The notes beneath the pieces are model-generated. The model ran no database searches and was not told the origin of the DNA. It was given only the letters and a program-made list of their open reading frames with translations. Positions 11,035 to 18,103 of a stretch of 25,002 nt of DNA are shown here, piece after piece. This DNA comes from DATHGT01 sp035317605 (GTDB lineage: Bacteria > Methylomirabilota > Methylomirabilia > Rokubacteriales > CSP1-6), in contig DATHGT010000212.1 of the NCBI GenBank assembly GCA_035317605.1, forward strand, positions 1-25,002, given 5' to 3'. Position 1 is the first letter of the stretch. Each line of letters opens with the position of its first letter. The position numbers and the translations under genes were made by a program.

Positions 11035-11340
11035 TCAGTACTCGGGCGGCGCGTAGACGGTGACGAAGAAGAGCGGCGTTCGGCCGGGATTGCGCACGTG
11101 ATGGCGTGCCCCGGCGGGGATCATCACGAGCGCACCGGCCCCGGCGTGGTGCTCGCTCGCGTCGATGCGGACAATCGCCTCGCCCTCCACCACGTACACG
11201 ATCTGATCGCCCCCGTGCCGTTCCTCCGGTCCCGCCTCGGCGCCCGGCGCGATCGTCATGACCGCCGTCTGAGTCCGCGCGGTCTGCTGGAGCACGGTGA
11301 AGAACTCGCCTCGGTGTCGCCGGGTGTCGACCACGTCCAT
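11035..11340 (-). CDS. Small single-domain cupin protein
   Basis: A 101-residue beta-barrel protein. Cupin motif 1 reads GAEAGPEERHGGDQIVYVVEGEA and motif 2 PAGARHHVRNPG, giving possible metal ligands Glu/His/Gln in motif 1 and His in motif 2. The whole chain is one cupin_2 domain. Substrate cannot be told from sequence; such proteins can be metal-binding sensors or small enzymes. It lies between two membrane proteins on the minus strand, spaced 12 bp and 3 bp, so it is probably co-transcribed with them. Confidence 0.88.
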   Translation of the reverse strand: MDVVDTRRHRGEFFTVLQQTARTQTAVMTIAPGAEAGPEERHGGDQIVYVVEGEAIVRIDASEHHAGAGALVMIPAGARHHVRNPGRTPLFFVTVYAPPEY

Positions 11341-11352
11341 GGCAACCCTCCG

Positions 11353-11709
11353 CTACTGTCGGAACACACCGTTCTGGGCGAGCACGATCACCAGCCAGGC
11401 GAGCTGGCCGCCGACGAACACGACCAGGCCCTGCTCGCGGCCCCGCGCCAGGCGCACGCGGTAGTGCCAGAATCCCACGACCAGCGCGAGCACGACGAAG
11501 AGGTACGAGTCGTACGCGGTGAGCACGCCGTACCGATGGGCGAGACCGGCGGCGAAGGTCCACAGCACGTAGGCGCAGAGCCAGTGGGAGATCACCGAGA
11601 CCAGGACCGAAGCGCGCGACTGGGAGCGCCCGAAGAACCGCGCCACCACCACGGTGGCGGCGCCCAGAATCAGGATCGTGAGAAACGTCAGGAGCGCCCA
11701 ACGGGTCAT
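11353..11709 (-). CDS. Small membrane protein, unknown family
   Basis: A 118-residue protein with four likely membrane helices (about 5-24, 35-55, 65-83 and 95-112). Trp and His residues (His42, His58, His82) lie near helix ends. I do not recognise the family. It is the first gene of the minus-strand run, starting at ATG 11709, with the divergent yicC promoter region behind it. I see no convincing minus-strand promoter. Co-transcription with the cupin and DUF420-like genes suggests a shared membrane function. Confidence 0.7.
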   Translation of the reverse strand: MTRWALLTFLTILILGAATVVVARFFGRSQSRASVLVSVISHWLCAYVLWTFAAGLAHRYGVLTAYDSYLFVVLALVVGFWHYRVRLARGREQGLVVFVGGQLAWLVIVLAQNGVFRQ

Positions 11710-11753
11710 GGCGTCAGCGCTTTCTTACTCCGGTCACAGCGGAACGCAACATA

Positions 11754-11782
11754 TTGACGTTACAGGCAATTTTGCCTATGAT
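11754..11782 (+). promoter_or_regulatory. Sigma70-type promoter for the yicC operon
   Basis: TTGACG (-35, 11754-11759) and TATGAT (-10, 11777-11782) are separated by exactly 17 bp, with each hexamer one base from consensus. The predicted start near 11788-11790 gives a leader of about 20 nt to the yicC ATG at 11809. It would exclude the upstream in-frame GTG at 11785. The region is distinctly A+T-richer than its surroundings. Confidence 0.75.
11764..11777. promoter_or_regulatory. 14-bp palindrome within the yicC promoter spacer (possible operator)
   Basis: AGGCAA and TTGCCT form perfect 6-bp arms around TT. The palindrome sits between the -35 and -10 and touches the first base of the -10, where a bound regulator would block RNA polymerase. 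It is also about 55 bp from the divergent minus-strand gene. The regulator is unknown. Confidence 0.5.
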
Positions 11783-11808
11783 CAGTGGATGCCTTGGCGG
11801 GCCATCCC

Positions 11809-12690
11809 ATGATCCGAAGCATGACCGGGTTCGGGCGCGCCGAACTCTCCGGAGAGACGGTGACGATCACGGTCGAGGCGCGCTCGGTGAACCACCGTCA
11901 TCTCGACGTCGGCCTTCGCCTGCCGAATGCCTGGAGCAGCTTCGAGGGCGACATCCGCCGCATCGTCCAGAGTCGTCTGGAGCGCGGGCGCGTCGACGTC
12001 AGCGTGCAGCTCGCGCCGCTGCCCACGCAGTCCACACGCACCGTGCGCGTCGACAGCACACTGGCCCGAGGCTACGTCGAGCAAGCGCGCCAGCTCGCGC
12101 GCGAGATCGGCGTGGCGGGCGACGTCGACATCGGATGGGTGCTCGGACGCCCGGGCGTCATCGAGCTGACCGACGCGCCGCCCGCCGACCCGTCGGTCGT
12201 GTGGCCGCTCGTCGCCGCGGCACTCGGACGCGCGCTCGACGAGCTGGTGGAGCGCCGGAGCGTCGAAGGCGGAGCGCTCGCCGCCGAGCTGCGCGGTCTC
12301 GGCGCCGCGCTGACCGACCTGCTCGGCCAGATGTCCGCGCGGGCGCCGATCGCGTCGGCGCGCCGCGAAGAGCGGCTGCGCGAGCGCATCACGACGCTGC
12401 TCGCGAGCGCCGTCGACGAGGCGCGGATCGCCACCGAGGTCGCGGTGTGGGCGACCAAGACCGACGTGACCGAGGAGCTGGCCCGGCTGCGCGTCCATCT
12501 CGACGAGTTCGCGCTGATGCTGGACAAGGGCGGCTCCGTCGGCCGCCAGCTCGATTTCCTGATCCAGGAGATGAATCGCGAGGTCAACACCGTCGGCTCC
12601 AAGGCCGACGACCTCGAGCTGAGCCAGGCCGCGCTCGGGGCCAAGGGTGTCCTGGAGAAGATCCGCGAGCAAGTGCAGAACCTTGAATAA
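11809..12690 (+). CDS. yicC: YicC/YloC family endoribonuclease
   Basis: A 293-residue protein of usual family length. The N-terminal YicC-like domain starts MIRSMTGFGRAE and contains VEARSVNHRHLD. The C-terminal DUF1732 domain carries DVTEELARLRVHLDEF, GGSVGRQLDFLIQEMNREVNTVGSKA and ends LEKIREQVQNLE. E. coli YicC is reported to be an endoribonuclease acting on RNA such as RyhB; the role here is by homology. I chose ATG at 11809 rather than GTG 11785 because the family begins MIRSMTGF and the predicted transcript starts after the GTG. It leads the operon, 10 bp ahead of the remA-like gene. Confidence 0.95.
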   Translation: MIRSMTGFGRAELSGETVTITVEARSVNHRHLDVGLRLPNAWSSFEGDIRRIVQSRLERGRVDVSVQLAPLPTQSTRTVRVDSTLARGYVEQARQLAREIGVAGDVDIGWVLGRPGVIELTDAPPADPSVVWPLVAAALGRALDELVERRSVEGGALAAELRGLGAALTDLLGQMSARAPIASARREERLRERITTLLASAVDEARIATEVAVWATKTDVTEELARLRVHLDEFALMLDKGGSVGRQLDFLIQEMNREVNTVGSKADDLELSQAALGAKGVLEKIREQVQNLE

Positions 12691-12691
12691 C

Positions 12692-12696
12692 GGAGG
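12692..12696 (+). promoter_or_regulatory. Shine-Dalgarno that fixes the remA-like start
   Basis: GGAGG follows the yicC stop and precedes GTG 12701 by 4 nt. This supports GTG 12701 rather than a longer version beginning inside yicC. Confidence 0.7.
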
Positions 12697-12700
12697 ACGC

Positions 12701-12967
12701 GTGGCGAGTCGAGCGGCTCATCTCATCAACGTCGGGCACGGCAACGTCGTCGCCGCCGAGCAGATCGTGGCGATCGTGGCCCTCGATTCGCTGCCCGTCA
12801 AGCGGCTCATCGACAGCGCCAAGGGGAGCATGAAGCTGGTCGACGCCACCAACGGCCGGCGCACGCGCGCGGTGATCGTGACCGGAAGCGATCATCTCAT
12901 CCTCTCGTCGCTGGAGCCGGCCACGCTGGCCCAGCGCCTGTCCGTGGAGCGCACCTCGGGTGATTAG
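12701..12967 (+). CDS. remA: RemA-like DUF370 protein
   Basis: An 88-residue DUF370 protein. The family core INVGHGNVVAAEQIVAIV ... KRLIDSAKG ... VDATNGRRTRAVIVTGSDHLILSSLEPATLAQRL is complete. In Bacillus, RemA is a ring-forming DNA-binding protein activating biofilm matrix and osmoprotection genes; the arginines of GRRTRAV (53, 54, 56) correspond to the DNA-contact region. The usual Tyr in DATYGRR is Asn here. The start is GTG 12701 with a good Shine-Dalgarno. The gene overlaps gmk by 8 bp. The yicC-remA-gmk-rpoZ order is widely conserved; its target in this organism is unknown. Confidence 0.92.
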   Translation: MASRAAHLINVGHGNVVAAEQIVAIVALDSLPVKRLIDSAKGSMKLVDATNGRRTRAVIVTGSDHLILSSLEPATLAQRLSVERTSGD

Positions 12968-13574
12968 GCGGCGCGGCACGCTGTTCGTCGTCTCGGCGCC
13001 GTCGGGCGCCGGCAAGACGACGCTCTGCCGGGAGGCGCGCCTGCGCCTGCCCGACCTCGCCTACTCCGTGTCCTACACCACGCGGGCGCCCCGGCCCGGC
13101 GAGATCGAGGGCACCGACTTCGTGTTCGTGAGCGAGTCCGAGTTCCGGGCGCTGCAGGAGCGCGGCGAGTTCGCCGAGTGGGCCACCGTACACGGCAACC
13201 TCTACGGCACCCGCGCGCGCGTGCTGGAGGCCGCCCTGGCCGCCGGCCACGACGTGCTCCTCGACATCGACACGCAGGGCGCCGCCCAGCTCCGCGCGCG
13301 CTATTCCGAGGCCGTGCTGGCGTTCATCGTGGCCCCGTCGATGGACGAGCTGGCCCAGCGGTTGCGCGAGCGCCGCTCCGACCCGGAGCGCGAGATCTCC
13401 CGGCGGCTGGCCCGCGCCCGCGAGGAGATCCCGCTGTGGCGCAGCTACGATTACCTGGTCGTCAACCGTGACCAGAAGGACGCGGCCGATCAGCTGACCG
13501 CGATCATCATGGCGGAGCGCTGTCGTACCAAGCGCCTCGCCCTCGACTTTCCGGACCTGGAGGTACCAAAGTGA
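12960..13574 (+). CDS. gmk: Guanylate kinase
   Basis: A 204-residue kinase that phosphorylates GMP/dGMP to GDP/dGDP with ATP. The P-loop is SAPSGAGKTT (12-21), and the GMP-binding region is SVSYTTRAPRPGEIEGTDFVFVS. A lid region with ERRSDPEREISRRL follows. The length matches the family. The GTG start at 12960 overlaps the remA-like gene by 8 bp, and the TGA overlaps the start of rpoZ, so translation of the three is probably coupled. Confidence 0.97.
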   Translation: MIRRRGTLFVVSAPSGAGKTTLCREARLRLPDLAYSVSYTTRAPRPGEIEGTDFVFVSESEFRALQERGEFAEWATVHGNLYGTRARVLEAALAAGHDVLLDIDTQGAAQLRARYSEAVLAFIVAPSMDELAQRLRERRSDPEREISRRLARAREEIPLWRSYDYLVVNRDQKDAADQLTAIIMAERCRTKRLALDFPDLEVPK

Positions 13575-13789
13575 TGGCGTTCCCTTCGCTGGAAAATGCG
13601 ATCAACAAGGTCTCGAACCGTTACATGCTGGTGGTCCTCGCGGCCAAGCGCGCCCGCCAGCTCAACCGCGGCGCCGCCGCCCGCGTGGAGTCGCGCCACA
13701 AGAAGCCCACGAGCACGGCGATCGAGGAGATCGGCGCCGCCAAGATCGAGTACCGGGTGAAGGACGCGGAGGAAACGTCGAAGACATGA
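13574..13789 (+). CDS. rpoZ: RNA polymerase omega subunit
   Basis: A 71-residue omega subunit that helps assemble and stabilise RNA polymerase on the beta' subunit and forms part of a ppGpp site in some bacteria. SLENAINKVSNRYMLVVLAAKRARQL is the conserved first helix region, followed by KPTSTAIEEIGAAKI. ATG 13574 shares a base with the gmk TGA; GTG 13571 one codon earlier is equally placed behind GGAGGT (13559-13564). It overlaps coaBC by 4 bp (ATGA). Confidence 0.93.
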   Translation: MAFPSLENAINKVSNRYMLVVLAAKRARQLNRGAAARVESRHKKPTSTAIEEIGAAKIEYRVKDAEETSKT

Positions 13790-15021
13790 CGTCAGCCCTC
13801 GCCGGCCGCGAGCTGATCCTCGGAGTCACCGGCTCGATCGCCGCCTACAAGGCGGCGTATCTGCTGCGTGAGCTTTCGCGGCTCGGGGCCGGCGTGACGG
13901 TCTGCCTGACCGACGCGGCATCGCGATTCGTGGGACCGCTGACGTTCCGGACGCTGTCGGGGCGGCCGGTGCTGACCGACCTGTTCGATCCCCAGAGCCC
14001 CGAGGCGGTCGAGCACGTCGCGCTCGCCGAGCGCGCCGACGCGGTGGTGGTGGCGCCGGCGACGGCGGACTTCCTGGCCAAGGCCGCCCACGGTCTGGCC
14101 GACGATTTTCTCACCACGCTGCTGCTGGCCGCGCGCGGCCGCGTGCTGCTGGCACCGGCCATGGACGGCGGCATGTGGAGCCATCCCGCGGTGACGGCGA
14201 ACGTGACGCTCCTGCGCTCGCGTGGCGTGGTCGTGCTCGAGCCCGGCATCGGCGATCTCGCGTCGGGACTCCGCGGACCGGGACGCCTGCCCGAGGTCGA
14301 GACCATCGTGGAGGCGCTGGTCGCGCTGCTCTCGGCCTCGCGCGATCTCGCGGGCGAGCGCGTGCTGGTGACGGCCGGCCCCACCCGCGAGCCGATCGAT
14401 CCCGTCCGCTACATCTCCAATCGCTCGTCGGGAAAGATGGGCTACGCGCTGGCGGCGGCGGCGCTCGCGCGCGGGGCCGACGTGACGCTCGTGGCCGGGC
14501 CGACCGCGCTCACGCCTCCCCCGGGCGCGCGGTTCGTGCCCGTGCAAACCGCCGAGGACATGCGCGAGGCGGTCCTGCACCACGCGGCCACGGCGACGGT
14601 CGTGATCAAGGCAGCGGCCGTCGTCGATCACCGGCCGAAGCACCCGGCCAGCTCGAAGATCAAGGGCAAGGCGGACTACACGATCGAGCTGACCGCCAAT
14701 CCCGACATCCTCGCCGAGGTCGCCGGGCGCGGCACCGGCGCCTTCATCGTGGGCTTCGCGGCCGAGACCCAGAACGTCGCCGCCTACGCGCGGGCCAAGC
14801 TCGAGGGCAAGGGCGTCGACCTGCTCGTGGCCAACGACGTGAGCCAGTCGGGCATCGGCTTCGACGCGGACGACAACGAGGTGCTGCTGATCGACCGCTG
14901 GGGCGGCGAGCGGCGGATCTCGCGGATGCCGAAGCGCGCGGTCGCCGACGCCATCCTGGGCCACGTCCTCGCCCTCCGCGCCGCCGCGCGCGCGCCGGCG
15001 CCCGCGCAGGTCGTCCGCTGA
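13786..15021 (+). CDS. coaBC: Bifunctional phosphopantothenoylcysteine decarboxylase/synthetase
   Basis: A 411-residue coenzyme A biosynthesis enzyme. The N-terminal CoaC flavoprotein (about 1-185) has GVTGSIAAYKAAYLLREL, catalytic His78 in EHVALAERAD and the substrate clamp PAMDGGMW (124-131). The C-terminal CoaB synthetase (about 190-400) has VTAGPTREPIDPVRYISNRSSGKMG and IKAAAVVDHRP. Compared with E. coli, the Asn of PAMNxxMW is Asp127, and the active-site Cys of the ACG...GxGR loop is Ser160 (LASGLRGPGR). The same two changes occur together, as I recall, in some other phyla, so activity is probably retained. ATGA overlap with rpoZ fixes the start. Confidence 0.95.
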   Translation: MTSALAGRELILGVTGSIAAYKAAYLLRELSRLGAGVTVCLTDAASRFVGPLTFRTLSGRPVLTDLFDPQSPEAVEHVALAERADAVVVAPATADFLAKAAHGLADDFLTTLLLAARGRVLLAPAMDGGMWSHPAVTANVTLLRSRGVVVLEPGIGDLASGLRGPGRLPEVETIVEALVALLSASRDLAGERVLVTAGPTREPIDPVRYISNRSSGKMGYALAAAALARGADVTLVAGPTALTPPPGARFVPVQTAEDMREAVLHHAATATVVIKAAAVVDHRPKHPASSKIKGKADYTIELTANPDILAEVAGRGTGAFIVGFAAETQNVAAYARAKLEGKGVDLLVANDVSQSGIGFDADDNEVLLIDRWGGERRISRMPKRAVADAILGHVLALRAAARAPAPAQVVR

Positions 15022-15092
15022 GCGAGGCGGCACGCGCGGCGCTGGCCGACGCGCTCGACGCGCTCGGCCGCACGCTCCGTCACCATCGCGAC

Positions 15093-15707
15093 ATGGGCGC
15101 CGGCGATCTCGCCCTCGGCGGCGATTACCTCCTGGGTCCCGAAGAGGCGCTGGGCCGTCAAGAACGAGCGCTCCAGGGCTGCACCCGCTGCAAGCTCTGC
15201 CAGGCGCGCAACTCGATCGTCTTCGGCGCGGGCAACCCGCGCGCCGAGCTGATCGTGATCGGCGAAGGCCCCGGCGCCGACGAGGACGCCCAGGGCCTCC
15301 CCTTCGTGGGCCGTGCCGGCCAGCTCCTCACCAAGATGCTCGAGTCCGTGCAGATCTCGCGCGACGAGTGCTACATCACGAACGCGGTGAAGTGCAGACC
15401 TCCCGGGAATCGGAATCCGGAAGCGGACGAGCTGGCCGCCTGCGCGCCCATGCTGGGGGCGCAGTTCGCGGCGCTGCAACCCAAGGTCGTGCTCTCGCTC
15501 GGCAGCGTGGCCACCCAGGCGCTGCTCGGAACGAAAGAAGCCATCGGCAAGCTGCGCGGGCGCGTGCACCCCTATGGGTCTGCCGTGCTGATCCCCACGT
15601 TCCACCCCGCGTTCCTCCTGCGCAACCCCGGGCAGGAGTACAAGCGCATGGCCTGGGACGACCTCAAGCTCGCCAAGCGGGAGTACGACCAGCGCCGCGT
15701 CCGATGA
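15093..15707 (+). CDS. Family 4 uracil-DNA glycosylase (Fe-S)
   Basis: Removes uracil from DNA in base-excision repair. From the ATG the protein has 204 residues. Four Cys at 30, 33, 101 and 117 (GCTRC; KCRPPGNRNP; AACAPM) fit the Fe-S cluster of the family. GEGPGADEDAQGLPFVGRAG is the active-site motif A and TFHPAFLLR the second uracil-binding motif. ATG 15093 is the first standard start, but the frame is open upstream and reads SEAARAALADALDALGRTLR, which resembles the helical N-terminal extension of many relatives. The only in-frame start-like codon there is CTG 15018, overlapping the coaBC stop as CTGA. The true start may therefore be 15018. It overlaps priA by 4 bp (ATGA). Confidence 0.93.
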   Translation: MGAGDLALGGDYLLGPEEALGRQERALQGCTRCKLCQARNSIVFGAGNPRAELIVIGEGPGADEDAQGLPFVGRAGQLLTKMLESVQISRDECYITNAVKCRPPGNRNPEADELAACAPMLGAQFAALQPKVVLSLGSVATQALLGTKEAIGKLRGRVHPYGSAVLIPTFHPAFLLRNPGQEYKRMAWDDLKLAKREYDQRRVR

Positions 15708-17587
15708 GCCGCGGCGACGGCCACGTGGGGGACGAAGCCCCGGCGACTCCCCACACGCCCGCGTTAATGTCGCCGTCCGCGCGTTCCGTCGCCGACGTGG
15801 TGTTCGACGCGCCGGTCGAGCAACCGTTTTCGTATCGCGTGCCCGACGACATGACCGTGGGCGCGGGGCAGCGGGTGGCGGCGCCCCTCGGCGGCGCCGA
15901 GCGGGTGGGACTGGTCGTGGGCGTGCGCGAGGAGTCCGTGGTGAGCGCGCGGCTGCGACCGATCACGCGCCTCGTCGACGCCGCGCCCTTGCTCGGGCCC
16001 TCCGGCCTCGAATTCGCGCGCTTCCTCGCCGGCCAGAGCCTGACCAGCTTCGGGTCCACCGCGCTGGCGCTGCTGCCGCCGCCCGGACCCGGCGCCACGT
16101 CCGCGGTCGCGTCAGCCGTCTCCGAAGCCGTCACACCGGAATCGCCGCTGGTGTTGAGCGGAAGCGGGCGCGAGCGGCGGCTCCTGGATCGGCTGGCCGG
16201 TCCGCGCGTCGCGCTCGTGATCACCAGCGACGTCGAGAGCGCGGGCCGCTGGGCGCAGCGGCTCGAGAAGCTCGCCCGCGTCGCGCGCCTGGACTCCGGC
16301 GCCGACGACGCGGAGCGGGCCGCCGGCTGGCACGCGCTCGCCACCGGCCGCGCGCGCCTGGCCGTCGGCACGCGTTCGGCGCTGCTCACTCCGCTGCCGG
16401 CGGGCGCGACGGTGGCGTTGATCGACGAGCACGAAGCGGCCCACAAGCCGCCGGGGCCGCCGCGCCTTCACTCGCGCGACGTGATCCTCGAGCGCGGGGC
16501 CCGCGAGGCGCTGAGCGTGGTCTTCACCTCCGCGACACCGAGCGTGGAGATGTGGTGGCGGTGCGAGAGCGAAGCGGCGACGCTCGCCTCGGTGACGCCG
16601 GCGCGCTGGCCGGCTGTCACCATCGCCGATCCGCGCGGGATCACGCGCCGCGAGGCGCTCACCCCGCCGGTGTCGCGCGCGATGCGCGAGGCCCTCGCCG
16701 CGGGCCGCCGCGTGTTCCTCGAGGTGAGCCGGGTCAGCTCGGGGCTCGGCTGCGACGAGTGCGGCGCGATCTTTCGCTGCGATCGGTGCGGCGTCGCGTT
16801 TGGCTGGTCGGCGGTCCGCCGCACGCTCACCTGCTGGCTGTGCGGGGCCGGCCGGCCGCCGATGGACACGTGTCCCCAGTGCGGGGGACGCCGCCTGACC
16901 CCGTTCGGCTGGGGCGTCGAGCGGGTCGAGCAATCCGTGCGGCGGCGGTTTCCCTCGGCGCGCATCGCGCGCTACGACCCCGAGGCGCGGCGCGGACGGC
17001 GCGGCGAGGACCAGCGCGCTGCCGCGGCGGGAGCCGAGGTGGTGATAGGAACTCGCGGAGCGCTCAAGCTCTTCGGTCCCGGAGCGCTGGGGCTGGCCGC
17101 GTTCATCTCGCCCGATCAGCTGCTCGGGCTCCCCGACTTCCGCGCCGCCGAGCACACGTTCGCGCTGCTGTGGGCGGCCGCCGAGCGCGTGCATCCCGAG
17201 GGCGAGCTGATCGTGCAGTCGCGCAATCCGTCGCACTACGCGCTCGAGGCCGTGGCCCAGCAGGATCTCGCCACGTTCTATCGCGCCGAGCTGAAGTTCC
17301 GCGCCGAGCTGGGCTATCCCCCGTTCCGGCGGCTCGCGGTCATCGTGGTCCGTCCGCGCGGCGACGGCCTCGTCGAGCGCGTGACCGCCGCGCTCGCGGG
17401 CGCGCGCCAGCTCGTGGCCTACCCGCCGATCGCGATTCCGGGACGCCGCGGCTCGCGCATCGTGGTCAAGGGCGGCCCCGATCTGCCCCAGGTTCTCGCC
17501 GCAGCACTCGGCGATCTGCTCTCCGTGCGCCGACAGCGCCCTGGTATCATGGAGGTGGAGGTGGACCCCGTCGAATGGCCGTTCTAA
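15704..17587 (+). CDS. priA: Primosomal protein N' (PriA), helicase motifs degenerate
   Basis: A 627-residue PriA, about 100 shorter than E. coli PriA. The 3' DNA-binding domain is present (VVFDAPVEQPFSYRVPD; GAGQRVAAPLG). The zinc module is intact, with eight Cys at 350, 353, 359, 362, 377, 380, 390 and 393, followed by GVERVEQSVRRRFP. The ATPase motifs are not: Walker A, normally GVTGSGKTEVY, reads PLVLSGSGRERRLL (148-161); DEEH reads DEHE (241-244); GTQM..KG reads GTRGALK; and the motif VI region GRAGR reads AAERVH. PDFRAAEHTF is kept. It is probably a structural replication-restart factor without helicase activity, as known for actinobacterial PriA. ATG 15704 gives an ATGA overlap; ATG 15767 is an alternative start. 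Confidence 0.93.
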   Translation: MSRGDGHVGDEAPATPHTPALMSPSARSVADVVFDAPVEQPFSYRVPDDMTVGAGQRVAAPLGGAERVGLVVGVREESVVSARLRPITRLVDAAPLLGPSGLEFARFLAGQSLTSFGSTALALLPPPGPGATSAVASAVSEAVTPESPLVLSGSGRERRLLDRLAGPRVALVITSDVESAGRWAQRLEKLARVARLDSGADDAERAAGWHALATGRARLAVGTRSALLTPLPAGATVALIDEHEAAHKPPGPPRLHSRDVILERGAREALSVVFTSATPSVEMWWRCESEAATLASVTPARWPAVTIADPRGITRREALTPPVSRAMREALAAGRRVFLEVSRVSSGLGCDECGAIFRCDRCGVAFGWSAVRRTLTCWLCGAGRPPMDTCPQCGGRRLTPFGWGVERVEQSVRRRFPSARIARYDPEARRGRRGEDQRAAAAGAEVVIGTRGALKLFGPGALGLAAFISPDQLLGLPDFRAAEHTFALLWAAAERVHPEGELIVQSRNPSHYALEAVAQQDLATFYRAELKFRAELGYPPFRRLAVIVVRPRGDGLVERVTAALAGARQLVAYPPIAIPGRRGSRIVVKGGPDLPQVLAAALGDLLSVRRQRPGIMEVEVDPVEWPF

Positions 17588-18099
17588 AGGTCCGAAGATA
17601 CGGTGATCCCGTGCTGCGCCGGAAGGCCGCGGAGATCTCCGAGGTCACGCCCGAGCTTCGCCGGACCATCGCCGACATGGTCGAGACCATGTACGACGAG
17701 GCCGGGATCGGACTGGCCGCGCCGCAGGTCGGCGTCTCGCTCCGGCTCATGGTCCTCGGTCAGGACGAGCGACGCGAGCCGCGCGCGCTGATCAATCCCG
17801 TTATCGTCGACCGCGGCGGCCAGGTGACGGCGGAGGAAGGCTGTCTCTCGATCCCCGGCGTGTTCGCCCAGCTCACGCGGGCGGAATGGGTCGACGTCGA
17901 GGCCACCGACCTTGACGGCCAGCCCGTGAAGATCCACGGCAAGGGCCTGCTGGCCCGCGTGCTCCAGCACGAGATCGACCACCTCGACGGCGTGCTCTTC
18001 ATCGATCACCTCGATCCGGTCACCCGCGACCGCATCAAGCGCCGCATCAAGAAGGAAGGCCTCCCCGAAGACGCCCCGCATCGGGCGTTCGCGCTCTAG
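17575..18099 (+). CDS. def: Peptide deformylase
   Basis: A 174-residue Fe(II)/metal hydrolase that removes the formyl group from nascent proteins. The three family motifs are intact: GIGLAAPQVG (motif 1), EEGCLSIPG with the Cys ligand (motif 2), and QHEIDHLDG with HExxH ligands (motif 3). ATG 17575 gives the typical MAVLKVRRYGDPVLR N-terminus and overlaps the priA 3' end by 13 bp. It stands immediately before fmt, the enzyme that adds the same formyl group to initiator tRNA. Confidence 0.97.
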   Translation: MAVLKVRRYGDPVLRRKAAEISEVTPELRRTIADMVETMYDEAGIGLAAPQVGVSLRLMVLGQDERREPRALINPVIVDRGGQVTAEEGCLSIPGVFAQLTRAEWVDVEATDLDGQPVKIHGKGLLARVLQHEIDHLDGVLFIDHLDPVTRDRIKRRIKKEGLPEDAPHRAFAL

Positions 18100-18103
18100 T
18101 CGT

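Noticed and set aside
11785..11787. GTG as the yicC start
   Set aside because: It lies upstream of the predicted transcription start and adds residues not seen in the family, which begins MIRSMTGF.
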